Assembly (NCBI GenBank): GCA_022478985.1
Contig: JAKSZP010017492.1
Location: forward strand, 17,600 to 81,599
Source: Massospora cicadina
Lineage: Eukaryota; Entomophthoromycota; Entomophthoromycetes; Entomophthorales; Entomophthoraceae
Reading direction: 5' to 3'
Length of the DNA stretch: 64,000 bases
Shown here: positions 1 to 11,266 of the stretch, piece after piece
How the letters are laid out: each line of letters opens with the position of its first letter
Numbering within the stretch: position 1 is the first letter of the stretch
Translations under genes and position numbers: made by a program
Notes under the pieces: model-generated
What the model saw: only the letters and a program-made list of their open reading frames with translations
Database searches by the model: none
Told to the model about the DNA's origin: nothing

Positions 1-1000
1 TTAAACGAGCAGTACTTTCTTGATGACCTTATTTAACGCCACCCATTACTTTCAGGTCAGGAGGTAGCGCATGAGACCATATAAGCTCTGTTTAGCTATT
101 GATGAGCTCAGGTTCAGCAAATCCTGGGCCAAAGATATGACAGAGGTTTTAATTGGCTGGGTTAATATATCAGACAATTGACGTGCCAAAGAAAGGATGG
201 GCTTCCATTGAAGTACTCCAATACCCACGAAAGTTTCCATAGTCTGCAAGGCATTGTTGCTCTGATGATATGCGAATAAGAACCATGTGGGAACAAGTGC
301 GGAAAGTACTGATCTATGAACATTATTCCTTCTCTGACCAGTAAGATGATCACTGCAAGTAATTTTGACCACGCTTCAAATATGGGGTTGAACTGCTAGG
401 GTAAAAAGGAGGGGATTTTTCCATCCATTGGCGTTTTCCATTTGAGTATGATTTGAATAAGCTGAATATGCACCTGATAAGGTGAGCTGGCAAGTGTCTC
501 ATATAGTTCAATCCCAGCTGTTTTGCTTTGGGTAGCATCCATCAAATCTTTGTCCCATTTCATCCATGACTGGGGTGAATTGGATTAAGCAATGGGTTGA
601 TCAGCCCTCTTTGGGTTACTTTTAGGACATTCTTTGATACTTTTGAGAGCATACTTGATACTGAGGAGCGGCAGTCATTTCATTGGGTCTAATCCCAGCA
701 GAATCGTCTCAAGATATGACTGATGAATCATCATTTCCATTTTTCTGCATAGTTTGGATGGATTAAGTTGAGAGTTTGGTTGTTCCATTCAGTTTGAGAT
801 TCTTGATAAACATTTTTCTGGACTGAGGCATCTTGTAAAATTATTGGGGTATGACTCCTGAGGGTTTTTGTGCTGAGAGAGGCAATAGCTGAGATAAACA
901 ATGTGACGGCCACCATCATTACTGATAAAAATGAGTGCAGACCCTCCATCAGTTGGGGTGGTCTCTTGGGGGTTGCCAAACTAGTTGAAACTTATAAAAT
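1..1000 (-). other. Unassigned degenerate sequence with short minus-strand ORFs
   Basis: Two minus-strand open stretches stand out, at 52-372 (106 codons) and 731-979 (82 codons). I do not recognise either product. The 731-979 product has a hydrophobic stretch near its N terminus and a Gln/Asn-rich C-terminal half; the 52-372 product shows no motif I can name. Frames between them are broken by many stops. They lie on the same side as the repeat at 1700-2240 and may be the decayed coding part of the same element. A host gene cannot be excluded, but no intron signals or conserved domain support one. Confidence 0.3.
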
Positions 1001-1699
1001 GTATAAAGAATTTTGGCGAAATTAAAATTTATTAAGGATAGTACAAAATAATGTATTACTCTACCATCACTAGAGTACTCAGTTTTTATTCTTTAAGGGA
1101 TTTGAGGGGTGGGGGCTTAGAAACATCTCGTACAACTGGGCGCGCAAATCTTCATAAACTTCTAAGACTTTTGACTCATGGCTTAGCTTGAACATAGTTA
1201 GTGCCCCATTTTGCAGTTCTTATTGCCAATTTTTTTCGCTTCCATCAGAGTTCCAGAATGCTATTGTGTCTTGCAATTTTCTTACCAAAATCTTCTTTTC
1301 CTTTGGAGGGATAATTTTTGAGTAAATTCAGGCTAATATTCCTGTCAGGACTTTGGTCTTAATCTGCCCAATTGTGAACAAAATCCGTCACAGATTATTG
1401 CTCTTTTCATGACATAGACTTCAGCTGTAACAAATTTTTCTGGAAAAATTCTCCTAATCCTTTCATCAATTTGTCATAAATCGAGTTAAGAAGCTTCAAA
1501 AGAAGCTCACTGCTTGGCAAAAGTGTACCCTAAATCCGCCCATTTTTCTAATGGAAGGGCTTGGGGACGTTCCCGCTTCTTTAGTTGAAAGGGGTGAATA
1601 AAATGATTTAATTTTCATGAGGGGCAGCCAGGATCCTTACAAAATCATTATTAACACAGATTCATGAGTCCAAGGGCATACTTAGTGAAATATGAAACT
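1001..1699. other. No gene seen; AT-rich decayed sequence
   Basis: Stops are dense in all frames and no domain, LTR boundary or RNA structure was recognised. It probably belongs to the same old repeat as the flanking sequence. Confidence 0.4.
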
Positions 1700-2240
1700 A
1701 ACCTTGGAATCAGGAATGCAGCTAATAGTTCTGACTGGGGTAGCAATTCAAATCCTGGAAGGGCTCTATAATTAAATTATTAGTCTTGGCTTTAAACTCT
1801 ACCGAACCTAACATAATGATTGAGATAATTATTACAGAACATTATCAGATGTTTTGATATTTAACATGATGGGAAGAATATCGACTTTTTAATAACTCAA
1901 TTGAATTGGCACCTAGACTTAGGAAGTGGGTTAAGTCAAATACCTCGATAAATTAACCACATGAATATAGTCAGCACAGCGCTATTTGACTCTAGGAAAA
2001 CTCCATTAACAAGTTGAACCTAAGATAACTGAGATGAATTCCTGCCTCATAATATGATGGATTATCAGAAAATTATGTGATAACTACAAGAAGTGGAACC
2101 AGAGGCAGCAAATTAAAATAAAACTAAAAAGAGTAAGAATCAAGAAGCTTTCAGACGAATGACTTAAGTTGCCCCATTCTCCTCTGACTCAAAAATTTAA
2201 CTCAAAACCTTAACCTTTCAAAATATGATAGAAAGGCATT
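1700..2240 (-). repeat. Old dispersed repeat Y, copy 1
   Basis: The reverse complement of this stretch aligns by eye with 21090-21490. Shared blocks include GCTTCTTGATTCTTAC, GAGGCAGGAATTCATCTCA, GGAGTTTTCCTAGA and GTCGATATTCTTCCCATCAT. Identity is clearly below that of the LTR pairs elsewhere in the window, so the copies are old. No coding potential is visible here. It may be an LTR or untranslated region of an unclassified element; I could not find its ends. Confidence 0.6.
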
Positions 2241-2280
2241 CTAACATCTGGAATGCATCGCCTGACCAAGAGCCTCCCTT

Positions 2281-2298
2281 CCAGATGTCACAACTCTT
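2281..2298. repeat. Left target-site duplication of the LINE
   Basis: CCAGATGTCACAACTCTT is repeated without mismatch at 7565-7582, exactly at the other edge of the minus-strand LINE. Length and perfection fit target-primed reverse transcription. Confidence 0.9.
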
Positions 2299-2479
2299 TT
2301 TATTTAACTGAGGTAAGCCGACCAGGGGACGGACATTACCAAATATATGTGAAACTAAGAGAATATCTAACAAATAAAAATTAGGCACCCCAGGGTACTC
2401 AAGTTACCCCTGTTGCCAGCAGGACTGCCAGGTATGGGGGGTTGGTGCGCTACTCCGAGGGGGTTTCCCCTACTATGGA

Positions 2480-3079
2480 TCAGGTGTAAAGGAAAGGATC
2501 TGTGTGGAGGAACCAGAGTGGGAACCATAATTCTATGAGCGCTTTTTGTCCTGGTCTCATATATCCATAGAGCCAGGCTTGGAAGTGCTCTAGTAAGTGG
2601 ACATGGAATCTGTTAATAATCCCATGAATGGTTGGGGCCGTGCCCTTGAACGCATCTAATGCAATTGTGTGTATTGTCCACATTGCAATGGGCATTATTA
2701 GGGAGAGGAGGGTAGATGGGATTGGTGAATCGATCTGGAGCGCGAAGATGCTCTTTGATATCAAGAATTCCTGTTCGTTTTGAATCTTGAGCAGGCGTGC
2801 GACTTCCTGCCATATAGCTTTGGTTGGGGGGCATGTTTCTAGGTGGTGATGTAGGGATCCCTCCCCTCCACATACTGCACATGTTTTGTGGAGGGAGTTG
2901 GAGCGGTCAGCCATCCTAAAGGTCCTTCTCAAACAGCGCCAGGCGTTTGCTCTTATCCTTGGCTGTAGGAGTGGGTGGTGTGTCATTTTCCACATTGTTT
3001 TCTGTGTGGTTAAATCATAGGGAATGTCCAGCATATCTAGGTATTCTATCCTAGCTATGCTTGGGGTTGTTGCGAGCAT
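2480..3079 (-). pseudogene. LINE ORF2 C-terminal region with Cys/His zinc motif
   Basis: This 199-codon frame is the end of the LINE polyprotein. Near residues 67-83 it holds a CAVCGG...HHHLETCP arrangement, the Cys/His cluster often found downstream of the reverse transcriptase in fungal LINEs and thought to bind nucleic acid. The surrounding sequence is rich in Trp, His and Arg. It follows the 3051-3680 frame with a small overlap in another frame, so a frameshift separates them. The final part after the motif is hydrophobic and ends 180 bp before the A-rich tail. Function is inferred from position and motif. Confidence 0.75.
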
Positions 3080-3680
3080 ATCCCTCTGGGGGTGGTTTTC
3101 TTAGTTTCTTAATTTGAATTGGGGGCTGGGTCTTCCCCTTCCCTGTATAGTACCCATGTTCTCTATGGTTTATCCCATATGGCGGATAGTTCAGAGGATA
3201 TGTTTGAAATGAGGGGAGGTTCCATGCGGACCCGTTGCAGTAGGGTGCTTGGAAAAGGTATGAAAGTAGTCTGGGTGGACTATGTGGGTTGGTTAATTTG
3301 AGCGCCTGTGCAAAGTTAGTCCTTGTTGCTCTGGACCAATGTTGTTGTGGGAGGTCTGGAGCAAGGATTTCCTCTATCCAGGTACCTAGGATGTGATTGG
3401 CATGGCTCTCAAAATCTATTAGTCCCATGCCTCCGCTTGAGCGTGGGCCAGATAGTGTTTCCATCTGTATAGGAGGGTGAGAGCCAGGCCACAGCCAGCC
3501 CTGGATAAGCGCGCGAATTAAGGTTATAAAGGTAAGTGAGAAGGCTATTGCATGAGCCTGGTACCACAGTATTAGGAGGATGAGTGAGTTAGCAACTGTA
3601 ACTCGTCCTGTTAGTCCTGGGGTTCTCCCCTTGAGGGAGGCTACGCGTTTGGATACCCATTGTAACAGGTTACTTTCCAT
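3051..3680 (-). pseudogene. LINE ORF2 post-RT (thumb/connection) region
   Basis: A 209-codon frame directly downstream of the reverse transcriptase core. It contains the segment KGRTPGLTGRVTVANSLIL followed by a Trp-rich stretch and a GGMGLIDFESHANHILGTW segment, both typical of the region after the RT palm in LINE proteins, where template/primer contacts are made. It carries no catalytic motif. It is offset in frame from both the RT piece above and the Cys/His piece below, so at least two frameshifts have accumulated. Confidence 0.75.
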
Positions 3681-3687
3681 TGTCTCA

Positions 3688-4700
3688 TTAGCATATCCCC
3701 CTGATTCTAGCCAGATTCCAAGGTGTCAGACAGGAGTGGTGGTGGGAGGTGTTGCAAAGGGTAAAATGATTGGGTTTTTTTCTTCGAGTGTTGGGGTGAG
3801 GTTCAGATGTTGTGGCCCAATTAATTGTGTATTTGCCTAAGAGGATGATTTCTGTCTTCCTTTTGTTGAGCGATGCATTGCTCACCTTGGAGTATTCCTC
3901 TAGAGTGTGTTCCAGCTGTTGGACATCTTCATTGTTTGCTATACCTGCTACGCAGTCATCTGCAAAGGCCAGTATCTTGACTGTTGGTTGTCCTTGTGCG
4001 GTTATCCCCATGAGACGTGAGTCAGTTACTAGGAGGAGCGGGTCAAAGCTGAAATTATATAGCAGTGGGCTGAGGGGATCCCCTTGTTTGAGCCCTCTGT
4101 GTGATTTGATCTTTTTTTTAGTACTAGATGGTCTGTGTGGTTTGATCTTGTTTGTTAGGAATCCAGAGCCACATACAGCCATGGTTGCAGATTCTGTTAG
4201 GAGCATCGCCCATTTTATGAATTTTGGTGGGAGTTTGAAGGCATGTAGACATTCTTTTAGGTATGGCCAGCTAACAAGGTCATACGCCTTTTCTTGATTT
4301 AAGAAGACCAGGGCATTAGTTGCTTTGGATTGGCAAATATTTGCAACAGGGTGAATGTTGTTCCAGATTGAATGCCCTGGTATAAACCCAAACTGGTTGG
4401 GTGACAGGACGTCAGATGCTATTGCGCCTAATCTGGCTGCTAAAATTTTTGTTAGAATTTTTGTGTCAGTATTGGAGAGTGTGCAATTGGGCGCCAGTTG
4501 GTCAGGTCCAACTTGTCACCCTTTTTAAACAAGGTTATAGCATATGATTCATGACCTCCTGGTAATAGGCGTGTTTCCAACAAACTCTGGTTCATTGATG
4601 CCAATAGGAGGGGGGCGATTTGTTGAAAATATTTTTTGTAAAATTCGTAGGGTATCCCATCAGGCCCTGGGCATTTCCTATGTGGAACACCGCGAATTGT
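3688..4700 (-). pseudogene. LINE reverse transcriptase
   Basis: The frame at 3688-4206 holds the palm motifs GLKQGDPLSPLLYNF and AFADD, the catalytic Asp pair being intact. Further upstream on the minus strand (to about 4700) other frames continue with the fingers: GIPYEFYKK, FKKGDKLDLTNWRPI and LYQGIQSG-like segments, separated by frameshifts. Between the fingers and GLKQGDP lies a 12-residue in-frame insertion (residues KIKPHR/KIKSHR duplicated around PSSTKK), explained at DNA level by the tiny insertion at 4114-4131. The enzyme would copy element RNA at a nicked target; this copy cannot be made as one protein. Confidence 0.88.
4096..4149 (-). mobile_element. Tiny A-tailed insertion with duplication inside the LINE RT
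   Basis: TCTGTGTGATTTGATCTT (4096-4113) recurs at 4132-4149 with one mismatch. Between them sits an 18-bp insert which on the minus strand reads CCATCTAGTACTAAAAAA. The same insert end occurs twice in the LTR at 22142-22221. The whole event adds 36 bp and keeps the reading frame. This looks like a severely 5'-truncated retro-inserted RNA end. Confidence 0.6.
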
Positions 4701-5069
4701 TTCCCAAAGCTCCTCCCGTGTAATAAGGGATAGTATATTATAATTCAGTGGTGTACTTTGTATCTCGGCAGTTTAAATAAATTCTTTAATTTTTTGTGGG
4801 TCAGTTGGCATTTCACAATATAATTTGGTGTTATAGTGGTGTACTTCCGCCTTACCTCCTCAGGGTCAGTTGCCACGGTGCCTTTGGTCTTACAGACCTG
4901 TGTGCACATGGGCTGGTTTCCGTGGGAGTGGAATTGGTGGAAAAAGTATGCAAACAGGTTTCGCTTTCTTAATGAACTTACCTTTGTTTGATACTTTGAT
5001 TCTGTGTTGGTGTTCAAAGATGAGATTGTTAAGCCGGGCTAAATTTTTCCCATTTGCATCCCCAATTAG

Positions 5070-6043
5070 GGCTATAGCCAGATCTCAGAGTATTTATTTC
5101 CAGGTGGTCTAGTTCCGCCAAGGTACACTTGATTGTGGCTGTGTCCGCGGTGTACTTGCGTGATGCAGTATGTCAGGTTTTGTTGATTAAATCTTTTTGA
5201 AATTTTCCCATGTTCTGATGGGATCTGAAGTGAATGGGGCTGTGAATTCTGGGTTTGTAGCCTTGTTTTCAACCCAGTCAGATATCTCGGGCAATTTTAT
5301 ATTTTCTGGGTGAAGCTTTCTCCAAGGCGACACCTGTGTGTGGGATTGGGTTGGCGCTAACTGCACCGTAACTAATAAGTGGTCAGAAAAATTGATTTTT
5401 TTGTTGTAAATTTGGAGATTCTTGAGTGGTGGGATTGCGGGATGAGGATGTGGTCAATATGACTCATTGATATGAGCACTCCCTCACGTATGTTGGGTCT
5501 CATCATTTGGGGAAGGAGTGGTGAATTGGGGGGAAGAGCATACTGTAAGCCAAGAGATGCCTTCATTGTGTGATATTCAATGTGTCCAGGTGGGTATCCC
5601 CTGGGATTAGGCCATCAATCTGTATTGGGGTTATCCCAGAAGTTGAAATCGCCTAACATGATGATATCTGGTGGGAGGGTGAGAGTAGAAATGTTTTCAA
5701 AAAATTCTTTTCTCTCAGTTGCAGTGCACAGTGCATAGATACATGCTAACGAAATTATTTCATCTTGGCATTTGATTGTTGCTACCAGGACTTGACCGTG
5801 CAAGTGTGATGATGAGTTTGTAATTTTAAATTTTTTGTTGTTTTGGACTATCACCCCACAGTGAGACGTCCATACTGATTGTGATGGTGTGACCCTGGTT
5901 AACCAGGATTCTTCTTCCCCTTGTAGGCAGTGGGTTTCTTGGATGGCCAAGATGTCTACAAGAGGTTTTTGCAGGAATGCCAGCTTTTTGGCTTGGGACA
6001 TATGAGCCCTGACTCCCGCGATGTTTAGCGTCCCTATTGACAC
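5070..6043 (-). pseudogene. LINE APE-type endonuclease domain
   Basis: The frame at 5615-6043 starts with GTLNIAGVRAHMS, then DILAIQETHC (the Glu of the metal site) and, at its end, MLGDFNFWDNPNTD (the GDFN motif). Downstream in other frames are MSHIDHI (5450-5490; SxIDxI-like) and FSDHLLV-type sequence near 5380, the His motif that completes the active site of exonuclease-endonuclease-phosphatase folds. It would nick target DNA for priming. Frameshifts separate the N- and C-terminal halves, and the track from 5072 to 5272 continues as the linker toward the RT. Confidence 0.85.
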
Positions 6044-6281
6044 TGAGGTGCACGCGGCGCCTCAGGAGCGGTTGGGAGGGCCCTCTGGCCCTATCCCACC
6101 GCGGCTCATTTTGTCCATGCTCCACGTCTGTACTCCAACTCTTTCACTGCCATTGTTAGTTCCCTTGATCTGACCCAATGATTCAAGGGAATTGTGGTTT
6201 TTTGCATTTGAATCACCTTTTCCTGCACAGGTTTCATGCTGATTTGATGTGAATTGTTGATTGGATTTTATATTTTTTGGT

Positions 6282-7484
6282 TCAACTTTGTTGCATTGTG
6301 CACTGCATTTTCGCCCAAATTGCGGTTGCATTGTTCCTCAGTATGTGCATGACTGAAGACGCTTTGTGGCTCAATCTGGTTACTGTGAAAATTTTCGACC
6401 TGGGCATATTGTTCTGATTGGTTGGTTTGGTGAATCTCCAAAATATCCTACCAAATTTGTCCAGGGTTGATGGCAGACTCCACGTGTGCCACCGCTTTGG
6501 CCGCTGTTCTCTTGGGGCTTTTTGTGCTGCTTTACGCTGTTTACTTGTAACTGGGTCCACGATGGAGTAAAGTCCATCTTCACCCCAGCAGAATGGGTGG
6601 TGGCCATCAGTCATTTTGGCGAAGTTTTCATTATCTTCGTCCATAGCTTCTTCACAAGAATTATATTCCAACAAGCCCTCTTTCACAGGGCATGCATGTT
6701 CCTTGTGGCCCAGTGAGCCACAGTGGTTGCAAATGGGTGGTGCGCATTCCGGTGTAACTAGGAATGCAGCTGACTGGCCCCCATCTGCAAAGTGAAATTC
6801 TGCTGTGCGGGGAATTCTGGATAAATCCTCTTCCACTTCTGGGAAGGGGTTGATTACAGCGATAGCTTTGCCCGTGCACAGGTTGGGCATCAAGCAAAAT
6901 TGCTGTAATTCGAGTTGTTGGTTTTCTCTGTAGGCCACGAGACCTTTGCAGAGCTCCTCCAAATTACCTTACAATGCAGGTTGGTCGGGAGCGAGTCAAA
7001 GGAGATGAACAAAGTTTTCGCTTTGTTCCATCTGGTGCGTGATGTGTGCACAATTTTTTTTGCCCTCAGGGAGGGCAATTTCCACGCAAATTTTTGCTGC
7101 GGCATCAGCTTCATTGGCTGTTTCAAAACCAATATCAATCCAGCTGCGGCCCATGTTGTTGGTGGCTATGTACACCGCGTGAGGGAAAAGTGAGGGCTAT
7201 GCCTCACATGTTTTCTCCCACAGGGTCAGTGACTCATCCCCAAGGAAGAGTCTGATCCCGTGTTCCACCTTTGACAAAGGTTGGATAAATTGAATGTACA
7301 TGTATTGCGCGTGCTTTACAGTAAATACCATAAACCCAGATGGTGTCTGAGTTTGTGATTTCTTTGCAGATTGGGTTCCTGGTCCCTCTCCAGGGCGTTT
7401 CTTGCCCTTAGTTGCACCGTTAAGCGCACCACTTGCCGTGACGCTTGCCCATGTTGTATTATTTTTGTTAATAAAGTCGCCCAT
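6282..7484 (-). pseudogene. LINE ORF1 (gag-like, CCHC zinc knuckle)
   Basis: Three overlapping minus-strand frames form one broken protein: 7197-7484 (start MGDFINKNNTTWASV, a Ser/Thr/Lys-rich N terminus), 6890-7138, and 6282-6962. The last carries CNHCGSLGHKEHAC, a CX2CX4HX4C knuckle, after a region with PFPEVEEDLSRIPRTAEF. This order of basic N terminus, middle domain and knuckle matches ORF1 RNA-binding proteins of fungal LINEs. The start at 7484 lies 80 bp inside the 5' end of the element, so little leader precedes it. At least two frameshifts and a stop interrupt it. Confidence 0.8.
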
Positions 7485-7564
7485 CTTTCCTGTGTATGAT
7501 TATCCAAATTTGCTGTTCAAATCAATCGTAGTAACTAAAGTGATTGTTACGAGAAAAAAAAGCG

Positions 7565-7582
7565 CCAGATGTCACAACTCTT
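7565..7582. repeat. Right target-site duplication of the LINE
   Basis: Identical to 2281-2298 over 18 bp. After removing the LINE, the LTR start TGTCACAACTCTT at 2286 joins 7583 onward without a gap. Confidence 0.9.
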
Positions 7583-7879
7583 AATATTATTAATCCTTTT
7601 CCTTCTTGGGTTTATATTGCTGAATGCGACATATAAAACCCCTATTATATATTATATTAGAAGTATGCCATTAATTCTATATATATATTTGTAATTGACT
7701 TCACTAAGTCCAATCACCTGGCTTTCCATTAGACGAATAATCAAGCTAATAGGACATAAGTGTGGAATTGGCACCGTTTTAAACAAAAAGATAGTTTTGT
7801 TGTGCAACTTAATCAGCCTCAGTATTGACCGTCAGGCTCCTTGGCATAGCACCATTGAGCTTAAAATAAATGCTCTACA
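7583..7879 (+). repeat. 5' LTR of gypsy remnant H (main part)
   Basis: The LTR starts at 2286 (TGTCACAACTC) and resumes here after the LINE, ending in TCTACA at 7879; the joined length is about 310 bp. Its first 80 bp resemble the start of element G's LTR at 56941. AT-rich TATA-like runs occur around 7640-7690. The right end is set by the primer site that follows at 7883. Confidence 0.55.
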
Positions 7880-7882
7880 GGT

Positions 7883-7899
7883 TGGTGCTTACTACAAGG
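7883..7899 (+). other. Probable primer-binding site of element H
   Basis: TGGTGCTTACTACAAGG begins 3 bp after the LTR end. It resembles the sites TGGTGCTCCCTGCCAGG after the D LTR, TGGTGCTCCCTACCAGG in E2 and TGGTGCTCACTGCAGG in B. The TGG start matches a tRNA CCA end. Confidence 0.5.
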
Positions 7900-8789
7900 G
7901 CTAAGCCAATTCTTAATAATACCTGCAACTTATTGATCACACCATGGAAGATAACTTAATTCATAGTGTCAACCACTGGGTGCACAATGGAAGTAGTGAA
8001 GAAGATGATCAAATGGGAAATTCTCTAATTGTTCCACATGAAGAAGTTTGAGGAAATCCTATAGAGATTCCAAATTCATCGTCTAATTTGGATCTCTAAT
8101 TAAGGAGTTAAAGAGTTACTTCATGGAGTCATTAACCCAAGAGAAAGAAACTGCAAAAGGGCATCCACCATAGAATTTCTATCATGAACTTGTATGAATC
8201 CATTTTTCACCCAGAGAGTTATGGGCCAAATACAAATATCTCTCGCTATATTTTGGAATTAATAAACTAAAGCGCTTAATCATATCATACACTTACCAGG
8301 TGTCCATAATAAGGAACTTCACCATCATATCAATACCTAAGGGGCTTACGGATGACCTACGAGCAGATATAGAATTTAGCATCACAAAGTATAGGAGACA
8401 TCCTCCATTTGATTAAAGCAAACCATTCCTAAAAATTTAAGCACCATAATATAATGGAATGGATGATTTCCAGTGTTGTCAAATATGTAAAGGAAGTTGT
8501 GAAGTTACTTAAGCAAAGACATCTCAGAGTTAATGAAACTACTGTGATTACTTTACGCCTTTGCTGAAGAGCTCCATTGACAGGTTATCAAAGCTCATGG
8601 AAAATGGCAGAATAAGCTTATACTAGCCTACACCAGTAGAAAGAACAGAACTTCGTTCTTAAGGCCTGGCTTAAGCAAGCCCTATGGCAAATTTATGAGC
8701 TGGAGGACAATTGAGCCTATGAGACCTTATCAGTGTCAAAAAATATCATATCTTTAGTAGCTTACGTCAAACAGGACCCAGCGAATCAT
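7900..8789 (+). other. Leader of element H, no gene recognised
   Basis: Lies between primer site and gag. Many stops in all frames. The upstream gag segments of related elements (G, E2) lie at the same place, so this is probably decayed untranslated and N-terminal gag sequence. Confidence 0.4.
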
Positions 8790-9979
8790 GTGACTCAAGC
8801 GTCTACTTTTTCAATTACCAAGCGGCTCAGCAAATTGGAGAGAGACTTGAGAGGCAAAAACCAGTTAAGAGGACATTAACAAAATCTATAGTCGCCTCAA
8901 TGAAGCTGAGAAACACTGGAATACTTTCAAGGAGGGTCAAAAACAAAGTGACTATCCTCCTCAGAGAATTGGGTGCAGGAGATGAAGAGGACTTGAAAAT
9001 GCTATTGGAGTATTGGACAATGGGAACAAGCTTTTTCTAACAAACCACTCATCCTCTTGCTAACAATTTCATGATTTGGACATGTACACTAAGAACTGGA
9101 AAACAATATTTCCTTCTTGAAAAAAAAACATTCTGCTGGATGCTATTCCAAGGCTACCCTGGAGGAAATGGAGCAGCATCTCAAACATCTACTAGGTAAA
9201 TACGTCAATTAGAACACCTAGTTGAACAGAGTAGCGTAAGAACTGATATTACCAAATCTGAAGCTTTCAGAGTATACGTCATTATTAGATTAAATGCCAC
9301 TACCTTTAAGCCTATGTTCAAGGACAAATTAACACCTAGAAAAGGGAGTATTACATCTTTCCTCTATGTTTATGAAGCCGCGATGGAAGGTGTGACCAAT
9401 CATCAGAAAAGGTTAATCATAGTTGTCTTATTAAAGCTGTAAGGCTCAAGAGGTTATGGTGCCTCATATGGACGACCTGAATAATTGAGAAGCTAAAAAG
9501 GCGCTTATCAAGGAATTTAGGGCAGATAAGAAACTGATATTGACTGTACGTGCATTCTTGAGAGTCACGCTATGCCAAAATGAAACTCTTGCCAGATTTT
9601 CTAACCGATTTTATATAGATGCTCAAACGCTGTTAACCTTGAAAATGCTGAATCTAGATAATGCCATAGTCACCGTCGTTGCTGGTTTACATAGTAACCC
9701 TAACCTTAACATGCACATCACATATGTCAAATGAAGCTTATTCTCTGTATCAGAAACTAAAGAAGTCCTTCTCAATGTAGGTGACATACACAAGATGGAG
9801 ACCTCACAAAAAGCCTCTAGAAACCCAGAGTATATGTCATGGAAGAAGCAAAGCTTAAAAAGGAGGAAAAGCCAAGATGCAACTACTGTAAGAATTTTTA
9901 ATTATACCAAGGATATGTGTTTCAAGAAGAAGCCTACCTTACTGATCATAGAAAAGTAAGGTCAGCTTAGGGTCAGTGC
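8790..9979 (+). pseudogene. Gag of gypsy element H, truncated by element A
   Basis: Frame-shifted but recognisable gag. Around 8800-8870 a heptad-like segment (LSKLERDLRG) suggests a coiled coil. The capsid segment near 9340-9430 reads KGSITSFLYVYEAAME, matching D (SFLFF.GTAMEEAT), G (SFL.AYESSMEEAT) and E2 (LFVYEGAMEQAS). The longest clean stretch (9540-9734) continues the capsid (QNETLARFSNRFYIDAQ). A zinc-knuckle remnant near 9875-9915 begins CNYCKNF and ends with a downstream Cys after a frameshift. The gene stops at 9979 where the LTR of A begins; protease and RT are not found on the other side of A. Confidence 0.65.
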
Positions 9980-11266
9980 TGTAAGTCTGAGGGAGCGTCC
10001 CCTCCACTTGGACTGGCTGGCATTCCCATTACTATCAAAAGGGGTCCAAGAAGGCCAGCTGCCCCACACATCTCCCAGGGCGACCTTGCCCATGTGGTGG
10101 ATGAGCGATGGGTAACAGCTTACCCTTTAAGGACCCCGCCACCCGTCCTAGTATTAGCTTTGAAAAGATTGATGTAACAAATTAAAGGGATTTGTGCTGA
10201 GCTATTGGAGAGTCAGCATTCTCTGGGGATAAAAGGTAAAATGAAGTCAAGGGCAACGAGCCTTTGCATCATGTCCTGAGATCCACAAACCCTCAGCTTA
10301 AAATCCCAACTGGTGTGTACTTTTGGTAAACAAAGCGTCATGTGTCAAATCTTTGGCAAAGCTCACCAATGGCATTGGGTCATTGAGAAATGTTGCCAAC
10401 AGTTTGCTACCTTCTTGAAAACATCATAATTTTTTCATTAATATCTCACACTTGGTCAAACAGATGCCAAAGCAACAGGTGTGGGTGGGTTGGGCGCCCC
10501 ACACCCATTCCTGACCTTTTGGGACTGCTCCTACATGGGGTGGCCTTAATAGATTCCCACTGACCGTTGGGTGAGATGCCATCAATCCAGTCATCATAAC
10601 TGCAGGAAATCTGCTTTTTGGGCATCTGGTGACAAAACAATTGCAATTTGGCCTGCCACTGATAATTTGAGATTTGATTAAAAATGATTCGTTTATCTCC
10701 CCCCTTGCTCAGTTTTCGCCAAGCTAGGCCAAATCTCAAGAACCCCAATCCCCCGTTTTCCCAAGCTATTCCCCAAATCAATCGTCTATTTAAGCAGTTG
10801 TAACATAATGAGAAAATTGACAGTCTATTCTCTTGTTTTTAATTCCTCTAAAAATCTTCCCACACTAAAATTTATTTATAAAAGTTCGAATTTTTCTTGC
10901 CAAACCCCTTGACATTTGTGATGTGGCCCTGTGGCCAGGCATATCAACTCGGTTGTCTCATTCATATTACTAGCTTTAATTACCACCATAGTCACTTGGG
11001 CCTATTGTGTCAAGGCCTTTATGAATTTTTCCCCAGGATTGCAACTCCCTATGCCCTGGCCCATTGGCCCTGGGATTACAACTACCTGGCTAATCACTTA
11101 GTTGTTAGCTACACTTGTGGCCCGTCAGCACTCCATTGTTGTTCATCTCTCATCCTATTATAACGTCATCTGAGCGGTAATTCCCCTGGCATTTCAGTTC
11201 GCCTTTTGGATGCTTCTGCATTCTGACTGGCAGGACAGTCTAAACTTTATCTGCTGTATCCTGATA
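9980..11266 (+). repeat. 5' LTR of element A
   Basis: Starts TGTAAGTCTGAGGGAGCG and ends CCTGATA. It matches 16991-18403, the solo LTR 28997-30366 and the reverse strand of 49052-50464. The right end is fixed by comparison with A2: both continue TAATTGACT then TCCATTGTTTC. ORFs inside it (for example 10897-11163) are not genes. Confidence 0.85.

Larger units (their letters stand above)
2299..7564 (-). mobile_element. Non-LTR retrotransposon (LINE, Tad1/APE-endonuclease type)
   Basis: A near full-length LINE of 5266 bp lies on the minus strand. Read 5' to 3' it has a gag-like ORF1 with a CCHC knuckle (about 7484-6282), an APE-type endonuclease (about 6043-5070), reverse transcriptase (about 4700-3690), a post-RT region and a terminal Cys/His motif (3680-2480), ending in a short A-rich tail (AAATAAAA at the 2299 end). 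Perfect 18-bp duplications flank it. It inserted 13 bp into the LTR of element H. Coding frames are broken by several frameshifts and stops, so it is no longer autonomous, but the perfect TSD says it is younger than its host sequence. Confidence 0.92.

Noticed and set aside
52..372. 106-codon minus-strand ORF as host gene
   Set aside because: No domain, no intron signals and flanked by decayed repeat; left as unassigned.
10897..11163. Hydrophobic ORF that could pass as a membrane protein
   Set aside because: Lies fully inside the 5' LTR of element A; the other LTR copies break the frame.
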